From UBA2377 sp964429385 (GTDB lineage Bacteria > Verrucomicrobiota > Verrucomicrobiia > Opitutales > Opitutaceae), in the NCBI GenBank assembly GCA_964429385.1, contig CAYSBR010000005.1, forward strand, positions 1 to 64,000: a stretch of DNA of 64,000 nucleotides, given 5' to 3'. Shown piece after piece: positions 58,624 through 64,000 of the stretch. The notes under the pieces were generated by a model. It worked only from the letters and a program-made list of their open reading frames with translations, searched no databases and was not told the origin of the DNA. A program made the translations under genes and the position numbers. Positions within the stretch are counted from its first letter, which is position 1. Each line of letters starts with the position of its first letter.

Positions 58624-59502
58624 ATGACGACGGAGCCCAAGGTCCGCATCGGCTGCCCGGTCTGGGCGCATGCCCCGTGGGTCGGCCGGTTTTTCACCGC
58701 TGCGGCGCGGCGTGAGGATTATCTGGCGCAATATGCGAGTGTGTTCGGCTCGGCCGAGGGCAATGCGACCTTCTATGGACTGCCTTCGGCGGAAACGGTG
58801 CGTAAATGGATGGGCGAGGCCCCGGCGCATTTCCGCTTCTGTTTCAAGTTTCCGCGCGTGATCAGTCATGATCTGCGGCTGGTCGGGGCGGAGTTTGAGA
58901 CCGGCAGGTTTTTTCATAGGCTGGCTCCGTTGGGAGAGAGGCTGGGGCCGTTTTTTCTGCAATTGCATGAGTCGTTCGGTTGGCGCGAACTGCCGGTGCT
59001 GGAAAAGTTTCTGCGCAATCTGCCCAGGGAGTTTCGTTATGCGCTGGAGGTGAGAAGTCCGGAGTTCTTCGACGGGGCGGGACAGGAACAGGTCCTGGAT
59101 GGGCTGCTCAGCGAATTGGCCGTGGACAGGGTGATCTTCGACACACGGGGACTGATGGCCTCGACCGCGACGGATGAGGCCACGCTCAATGCCAAGCGAC
59201 GCAAACCCCGCACACCGGTGCGTCTCACGGCGACCGGGAAACATCCCTTCGTGCGTTTTGTGGGCGATCCGGCGGTGGATAAAAACACCGCCGCGCTGGC
59301 GGCGTGGGCGGAGGTGGTGGCGCGCTGGATCGGCGAAGGGCGCTCGCCCTATTTCTTCGCGCACCATCCGGATGATGCGCACGCTCCGCAGCTGGGCAGA
59401 AATTTCCAACGGCTCCTGCGGGCCCGTTGTGCCGCAGTGCCGCCGCCACCCCAGTGGCCTTGCGAAAAAGATCCGGCGCCCGAGCAGTTGGGGCTGTTTT
59501 GA
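58624..59502 (+). CDS. DUF72 family protein
   Basis: The ATG at 58624 gives 292 residues; an ATG at 58582 or a TTG at 58573 would extend it. It begins VRIGCPVWAHAPWVGRFFTA, has GNATFYGLPSAETVRKWMGE, FCFKFPRVISHDLRL, and RYALEVRSPEFFD, all typical of DUF72 TIM-barrel proteins. The ending PEQLGLF is a common DUF72 tail. The function of the family is unknown. It follows ilvA closely and ends 7 bases before the convergent recQ gene. Confidence 0.86.
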   Translation: MTTEPKVRIGCPVWAHAPWVGRFFTAAARREDYLAQYASVFGSAEGNATFYGLPSAETVRKWMGEAPAHFRFCFKFPRVISHDLRLVGAEFETGRFFHRLAPLGERLGPFFLQLHESFGWRELPVLEKFLRNLPREFRYALEVRSPEFFDGAGQEQVLDGLLSELAVDRVIFDTRGLMASTATDEATLNAKRRKPRTPVRLTATGKHPFVRFVGDPAVDKNTAALAAWAEVVARWIGEGRSPYFFAHHPDDAHAPQLGRNFQRLLRARCAAVPPPPQWPCEKDPAPEQLGLF

Positions 59503-59509
59503 GCTGTCA

Positions 59510-61354
59510 TCAAGGGCGTGCGCCCGGTTGGTCGAAGCTCATCTGGGAATTGGTTTCCAGATACTCGGCGATGGCGGCGGCGAAGACTTCGCCGAACTCG
59601 GCGCGTTTCTTTTCACCCATGCCGAAGATGCCCTCCATGTCGGCGAGCTGGGCGGGATATTCTCGGGCCATGGCGCGGAGCGTGGCGTCACCAAAGATGA
59701 CGTAGGCGGGAACCTTGCGTTCGTCGGCGAGTTTTTTGCGCAGCCCGCGGAGGCGTGCGAAGAGGATCTCGTCACAGGCAATGTCGCCTTCGCGGCGGAC
59801 GACGCGCCTGGCCTGCGGCAGGTCCATGGGCTTGGTGAGCGTGACGGACGCGCGGGTGCGCAGGAGTTCCATGCCGGCCTCGCTGAGCTCAAGCGTGGCG
59901 TATTCGCCCTCGGCGACGGCGATGTAGCCGAGGCGCATCAACTCGCGCCCCACGGCGGCCCACTGCGGACGGGCGAGATCGCGACCGATGCCGTAAGTCG
60001 TGAGCCGGTCGTGCCCCCAGCGGCGGATTTTCTCGGTGGCGGCCCCGGTGAGAACCTCGATGATGTGGTTCATGCCGACGGTGAACCGGGAGGCCTGGCG
60101 GATGCGATAGATGCAGGAGAGGAGTTTCTGCGCGTGCAGCGTGCCGTCGTAGGTCTCGCGGGGTTCGAGGCAGTTGTCGCAGGCTCCGCAATTATCGAGG
60201 GGAAATGATTCGCCGAAGTAGGCGAGCAGTTCGGCGCGGCGGCAGCCGGCGCTCTCGGCGTAGTGCAGGATCTGGCGGAGCTGGGTGCGGGCGATCTGCT
60301 GTTCGTGCAGGTGGGTGATCTCGTCGATGAAGTGCGTTTGTTTCGCGACGTCGCCGGGGCTGTAGAGGAGGAGGCAGTCGCCGGGCAGGCTGTCGCGCCC
60401 GGCCCGGCCGGTCTCCTGATAGTAGCCCTCGATGTTCTTGGGCAGATCGTGGTGGATGATCCAGCGGACGTTGGGCTTGTTGATGCCCATGCCGAAGGCG
60501 ATGGTGGCGCAGATGATGCGGGTGTCGTCGCGCAGGAACTGCTCCTGGTTGTCCGAGCGCTCGGTGGCGGTGAGTCCGGCGTGGTAGGCGCGGGCCGAAA
60601 AGCCGCGGCCGGCGAGGGATTCGGCGACGCGCTCGGCGGCGGCGCGGCTGGCGCAGTAGATGATGCCGCTCTCGTGTTCGCGCTTGCGGATGAAGTCGAT
60701 GATCTGCTTCAGCGGCTGATCCTTGGGGATGACGCGGTAGGTGAGGTTGGGCCGGTTGAAGCTGGCAACGAAGGTGGCGGGCTCGCGGAGCTTGAGGTGA
60801 TTGACGATGTCGGCACGCACGCGCTTGGTGGCGGTCGCGGTGAGGGCCATGAGCGGCACGTCGGGCAGGACGGTGCGGAGCTTGGCAATCTGACGGAACT
60901 CCGGCCGGAAATCGTGGCCCCACTCGGAAATGCAGTGGGCCTCGTCGATGGCGAGGCAGGTGACGTTCCAATTGCGCAGGTTTTCCTGCCAGCCTTCGAG
61001 CATGAGGCGTTCGGGGGCGGCGTAGAGGAGTTTGTATTCGCCCTGATGCAGGCCGCGCAGGCGGGCCTTGGCTTCCTTCACGCCGAGCGAGGAGTTGAGA
61101 TACGTCGCGGCGACCCCGCTGGCGGTGAGCTGGTCCACCTGATCCTTCATCAGGGCGATAAGCGGGGAGACGACCACGGTGAGTCCGGGGCGCACCAGGG
61201 CGGGCAGTTGGAAACAGAGGGACTTGCCGCCGCCGGTCGGCAGGAGTGCGAACACATCCTGGCCGGCGAGCGTGGCTTCACAGATTTCACGCTGGAGCGG
61301 CCGGAACGTGGCGTAGCCGAAGGTGGTTTTGAGCGTTTTGAGCAGGGCGGACAC
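59510..61354 (-). CDS. recQ: ATP-dependent DNA helicase RecQ
   Basis: A GTG at 61354 gives 614 residues, close to E. coli RecQ (609) and directly before the conserved start LLKTLKTTFGYATFRPLQRE. Motifs: Walker A LLPTGGGKSLCFQLPAL, DEAHC in CLAIDEAHCISEWGHDF, the RecQ zinc cysteines in CRRAELLAYFGESFPLDNCG plus ACDNC, and a C-terminal HRDC domain (LRGLRKKLADERKVPAYVIF). It unwinds DNA 3'-5' in recombinational repair. The upstream reading from an ATG at 61498 has no family support and runs through a repeat. Confidence 0.93.
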   Translation of the reverse strand: MSALLKTLKTTFGYATFRPLQREICEATLAGQDVFALLPTGGGKSLCFQLPALVRPGLTVVVSPLIALMKDQVDQLTASGVAATYLNSSLGVKEAKARLRGLHQGEYKLLYAAPERLMLEGWQENLRNWNVTCLAIDEAHCISEWGHDFRPEFRQIAKLRTVLPDVPLMALTATATKRVRADIVNHLKLREPATFVASFNRPNLTYRVIPKDQPLKQIIDFIRKREHESGIIYCASRAAAERVAESLAGRGFSARAYHAGLTATERSDNQEQFLRDDTRIICATIAFGMGINKPNVRWIIHHDLPKNIEGYYQETGRAGRDSLPGDCLLLYSPGDVAKQTHFIDEITHLHEQQIARTQLRQILHYAESAGCRRAELLAYFGESFPLDNCGACDNCLEPRETYDGTLHAQKLLSCIYRIRQASRFTVGMNHIIEVLTGAATEKIRRWGHDRLTTYGIGRDLARPQWAAVGRELMRLGYIAVAEGEYATLELSEAGMELLRTRASVTLTKPMDLPQARRVVRREGDIACDEILFARLRGLRKKLADERKVPAYVIFGDATLRAMAREYPAQLADMEGIFGMGEKKRAEFGEVFAAAIAEYLETNSQMSFDQPGARP

Positions 61355-61417
61355 GGCGGGGGATTCACGCAAGCACGCGGGCGGGCGGATGCAAAACCGA
61401 AGTGCGGTGGAACGGAG

Positions 61418-61540
61418 TTTTGGCCACAAAGAGGCGCAAAAATAGTCCAAGGCTCCGGCGTAACCTTCCCGCGCGCCTATAGGCGCGATGGTGAGCAAAA
61501 AACACCTTGGATTTCTTGTGCCTCTTTGTGGCTAAAAATT
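61418..61540. repeat. Concentric inverted repeat of the CCACAAAGAGGCGCAAA family
   Basis: The left arm (61418-61452) and right arm (61505-61540) are reverse complements with few differences (left GCCACAAAGAGGCGCAAA, right GTGCCTCTTTGTGGC, both ending in CCAAGG/CCTTGG inside). Exactly in the middle is the perfect 16-bp palindrome CGCGCC-TATA-GGCGCG (61472-61487). The same repeat word occurs at 1975-2392. It lies between recQ and the winged-helix gene and is not coding. Confidence 0.75.
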
Positions 61541-61575
61541 CAGGCGCTATCGGACGCAGCGAGCTGCGCCCGGCG

Positions 61576-62742
61576 TTAGGACTTGAGGCCGAGGAAATGG
61601 GCGAGGCCCTTCACCGCGTCGGCCGTGGTGTGGCCGCGGCGCACGGAGCGGGAGACGACGGTGAGCCGGCGCCGGGGCCGGTCGGCTTTCGGGTCCACAT
61701 GGCCCACGAGTTCGTGCCCGGAGAGGACAGGCAGGGCGTAGTAGCCGCGCACGCGTTTGGCGGGTGGCGTGTAAACTTCCCAGGTGTAATCAAAGTTCCA
61801 TAGGGCGCGTGTGACACGGCGGTCGTAAATCAACGGATCGAGCGGCGCGATCAGGCGGGGGGTGAAAGCGGGTGAGGGGACATCAAACAGCGGCAGATCC
61901 TCGCGCAGGCAGTGCAGGAGGGGCGCGCCTTCAATCCGCACCGGCTGCACGAGGTCCCGGATCAGGGCGAGTTCGGTGCGCTTGAGCAGGGCCAGCCGTC
62001 GCTGGCGCAGTTTCAAGTGCGCTTCCCAGCGGGCGGTTTCCTTTGGCTTCGGCGCGGAGAGGGTAAGGATTTCCCTGGGCAACACCCGTTCGGGCAGGTC
62101 GTAGAAACGGCGGCTGCCCTGGCGGCGGGCGATGAGCAGGCGGCCGTGGAAAAACAGCTTTTGCATCGTGGCCTTGGCGAGGGTGGCGGAGCCCCAGATC
62201 TGTCGCGTCCGGCCGACGCCGGCAAAGGCATCCGAAGCCAATGGCCCGCGGGCGGTGATGGCCTCGATGATACGCAGGGCGAGGGCGCTTTCCTCCCGGG
62301 TCAGCCGGCCGCTCCAGGCGCTGGTGACGCGGGTGCGGGCGCGCATGGTAGCCTGCAGGTGCGGCCAGGCATCGTGCGTGAAGACGACGAGATTGCCGGT
62401 GGCGGGTTGGTGGTGCTCGAAGGCGCGGCGCTGCGTGGCGGGGAGGGACGTATCTTCACCGTGAACATGGCGCATCAGGTCGCCCTCGCGATAGTCCTGC
62501 ACGCGGTTGCGCAGGATGAGATCGTGCATGCGACCGCAGACGTTGATCGGGTCGATCTGCACGAAGCCATGATGCGCGAGCGCGGCGGCGACATCAGGCG
62601 CGGGCGTATCCAACAGCAACGCCCGGCGCATGAAGCGTCGGGCGTCGGCGGATGAAATCTTGAGCGGGGTGTCGGGCACGCCTTCGATTGAGGCGGTGCC
62701 GCCGATAAAAACAAGATTTCCGCCGGGTCGTTTGTCATCCAT
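61576..62742 (-). CDS. YcaQ-like winged-helix DNA glycosylase family protein (HTH_42)
   Basis: The 388-residue protein has the YcaQ-type catalytic motif region HHGFVQIDPINVCGRMHDLI with the Q-x-D triad, about three winged-helix domains, and the ending TAPLDPLIYDRR-like APLDPLIYDRRVTRALWNFD then YYALPVLSGHELVGHVDPKA. The family (AlkX/AlkZ-like) repairs DNA crosslinks and unusual adducts. The N-terminal 20-residue leader (DDKRPGGNLVFIGG) may not be part of the protein. It is on the same strand as recQ but separated by the repeat; a DNA-repair neighbourhood is suggested. Confidence 0.82.
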   Translation of the reverse strand: MDDKRPGGNLVFIGGTASIEGVPDTPLKISSADARRFMRRALLLDTPAPDVAAALAHHGFVQIDPINVCGRMHDLILRNRVQDYREGDLMRHVHGEDTSLPATQRRAFEHHQPATGNLVVFTHDAWPHLQATMRARTRVTSAWSGRLTREESALALRIIEAITARGPLASDAFAGVGRTRQIWGSATLAKATMQKLFFHGRLLIARRQGSRRFYDLPERVLPREILTLSAPKPKETARWEAHLKLRQRRLALLKRTELALIRDLVQPVRIEGAPLLHCLREDLPLFDVPSPAFTPRLIAPLDPLIYDRRVTRALWNFDYTWEVYTPPAKRVRGYYALPVLSGHELVGHVDPKADRPRRRLTVVSRSVRRGHTTADAVKGLAHFLGLKS

Positions 62743-62773
62743 TAAATGACAAACGCTCGGGCGGCAGCAGGGG

Positions 62774-63493
62774 TCAGGCGCAGGCGATGGCCGGCTGGCC
62801 GTAGGTGGAGCGGGCGGGGATGAAGTAGTCCGACGAGGGCGTGTCGGGCGTGAATTCGGGGCAGGTGGCGGCGAGGAGTTCGCGCAGATTCTCGCGGGCG
62901 CGGGCGATGCGGCTCTTCACCGTGCCGACGTTGATGCCGAGGGACTGGGCGATCTCGTCATAGGAGAGATTGAGGATGTTGCGCATCGTGAGGATTTCGC
63001 GGTGGCGATGGTCGAGCCGCTCCATGCAGGTGGTGACGAGCGAGGCAAACTCGTCGTGGGCGGCTTCCTGTGCGGGATCCTGCGAGGTGGAGGCCACGAG
63101 ATCGGCGAAAGTCGCATCGTTGTCTTCGCCCAGCGCGTGGTCGAGCGAGAGGGAGTCCTGCCGGCGGCGGCGGAAGAAATACCAGTAGCGGTTGCGCGCG
63201 AGGTTGACGGCGATGCGGTAGAGCCAGGTGGCGAGGGAGGAGTCGCCACGGAACTTCGCGAGGCCGCGATGGGCGCGGATAAAGGTGTCCTGGACGATTT
63301 CCTCGGTGTCGGCCCGGTTGTGCAGGAGATTGAGGACGGTGGCAAAGATCTTGGCTTGGTAACGCTCCATGATGGTGAGGAAGGCGGTATCGTCACCGGC
63401 GTTGAAGCGACTGACCAGCGCCGCATCGAAGGCGGCTTCGTTGGCGCTGTCCGAGGAGGGGGTAACCAGGGCGGGATGTTTTTCCATTTTCAT
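62774..63493 (-). CDS. RpoE-like (ECF-type) sigma-70 family factor
   Basis: The ATG at 63493 gives 239 residues (an ATG at 63487 is also possible). Region 2 reads AKIFATVLNLLHNRADTEEI, VQDTFIRAHRGLAKFRGDSS and LATWLYRIAVNLARNRYWYF. Region 4 reads REILTMRNILNLSYDEIAQS, LGINVGTVKSRIARARENLR. This is a group 4 sigma factor with a 30-residue N-terminal extension and a short C-terminal tail. No anti-sigma factor gene is adjacent. It may direct a stress regulon. Confidence 0.85.
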   Translation of the reverse strand: MKMEKHPALVTPSSDSANEAAFDAALVSRFNAGDDTAFLTIMERYQAKIFATVLNLLHNRADTEEIVQDTFIRAHRGLAKFRGDSSLATWLYRIAVNLARNRYWYFFRRRRQDSLSLDHALGEDNDATFADLVASTSQDPAQEAAHDEFASLVTTCMERLDHRHREILTMRNILNLSYDEIAQSLGINVGTVKSRIARARENLRELLAATCPEFTPDTPSSDYFIPARSTYGQPAIACA

Positions 63494-63749
63494 AAGCGCA
63501 ATGGGTTGAAGTGAAGGCCTTCCCTTTAACTGGATGTGTGCCAGCAAGGCCGCTGTTGTTATTAAGTTATTGTTTATTAATATTTAGAAAAATGGACGAA
63601 CGGCTGGGAGCCCGGCGTGAGGTGCCTGGATCGTGCATTATGAACGACGGTGTGGAGGAGGATCCGGCATTTCGCATGACACGTTACGTAACTGTATGGC
63701 TGGCAATTCGACTCGCCATGCCGGGCCAATGGCGCACCTATTGCGGCCC

Positions 63750-64000
63750 ATGTCGGCGTCTTCCCCTCAACCCCAGGTATGGGAGCAGCGTTGGCACCCG
63801 CTTCGGGAGGAGTGGGTGCTCTATACCTCGCATCGCGGCGGGCGGCCGTGGATCGGTGATACGCATCGGCCCGCGGAGACGGTGCCGCCGTCGTATGATC
63901 CGACTTGCGCGCTTTGTCCCGGCAACAAACGCGTGAAAGGGGAAAACCCGCATTACACCGGCGTCTATTGGTTCACCAACGATCTGCCGTGTTTTTCCCA
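63750..64000 (+). CDS. galT: Galactose-1-phosphate uridylyltransferase, N-terminal part (cut by the window edge)
   Basis: The ATG at 63750 opens 83 codons to the edge; an in-frame ATG at 63729 is also possible. The visible sequence WEQRWHPLREEWVLYTSHRG, RPW, then YDPTCALCPGNKRVKGENPH, then YWFTNDLPCF is the GalT start, with the C-x2-C zinc pair (CALC) and the N-P-x-Y element. GalT transfers UMP between UDP-glucose and galactose-1-phosphate in the Leloir pathway. The HPH active-site motif lies beyond the window. Confidence 0.85.
   Translation, partial: MSASSPQPQVWEQRWHPLREEWVLYTSHRGGRPWIGDTHRPAETVPPSYDPTCALCPGNKRVKGENPHYTGVYWFTNDLPCFS

Noticed and set aside
1..64000. tRNA, rRNA or complete insertion sequence
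   Set aside because: No cloverleaf-like or rRNA sequence and no transposase gene could be recognised by eye. A covariance search was not possible.

Overview
The window is high-GC, gene-dense bacterial chromosome. Its content suggests a member of the Verrucomicrobiota, probably Opitutaceae or a close relative: signal-less heparinase II/III-like proteins, a GH127 enzyme, a GxGYxYP protein, a right-handed beta-helix protein, many starts without a Shine-Dalgarno sequence, and verrucomicrobial-style phased intergenic repeats. This assignment is an inference from gene content; no rRNA or tRNA gene was seen.

Layout. 1-1.9 kb is the remains of an integron: two attC sites, three cassette ORFs on the minus strand (one cut by the window edge, one a PD-(D/E)XK nuclease, one a small membrane protein), a perfect 45-nt palindrome, and a truncated, divergently oriented integrase fragment. 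1.9-2.5 kb holds interspersed repeats. 2.5-12 kb carries a heparinase-like enzyme, two exported proteins, a GntR regulator overlapping a homocitrate/Re-citrate synthase-family enzyme, a serine hydrolase and an M20 peptidase. 12.0-13.7 kb is an accessory patch: a stack of inverted and phased repeats, a MazEF toxin-antitoxin pair and a DarT-like ORF. 13.7-24.7 kb is a carbohydrate region (beta-helix protein, membrane-anchored solute-binding protein with a helical-repeat partner, ADP-ribosylglycohydrolase-family protein, heparinase-like protein, ribokinase-type sugar kinase). 24.7-33.1 kb holds DUF502, PepT, a fatty acid hydroxylase, a TonB-dependent receptor and a phnDCE phosphonate/phosphite transporter operon. 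33-48 kb is mixed housekeeping and hydrolytic genes: a single-domain response regulator, rhomboid protease, serine hydrolase, M3 and M28 peptidases, DTW tRNA-modification protein, GH127, QueH, AraC regulator and fatty acid desaturase. 49.2-52.9 kb is a second toxin-antitoxin patch: a broken DUF433/DUF5615 pair abutting VapBC, then a HipA-like kinase of the YjjJ type with its own DNA-binding domain. 53-58.6 kb is amino-acid metabolism: metE, metY and ilvA. The end carries DUF72, RecQ, a YcaQ-like winged-helix protein, an ECF-type sigma factor and the start of galT.

Functionally, the polysaccharide and oligosaccharide genes mostly lack signal peptides. This suggests a TonB-dependent or diffusive uptake step followed by intracellular degradation. 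The metE-metY-ilvA neighbourhood channels homoserine and threonine carbon into methionine and isoleucine. The most unusual material lies in the accessory patches: the fossil integron, the stacked phased repeats next to MazEF/DarT-like genes, and the nested toxin-antitoxin remnants.
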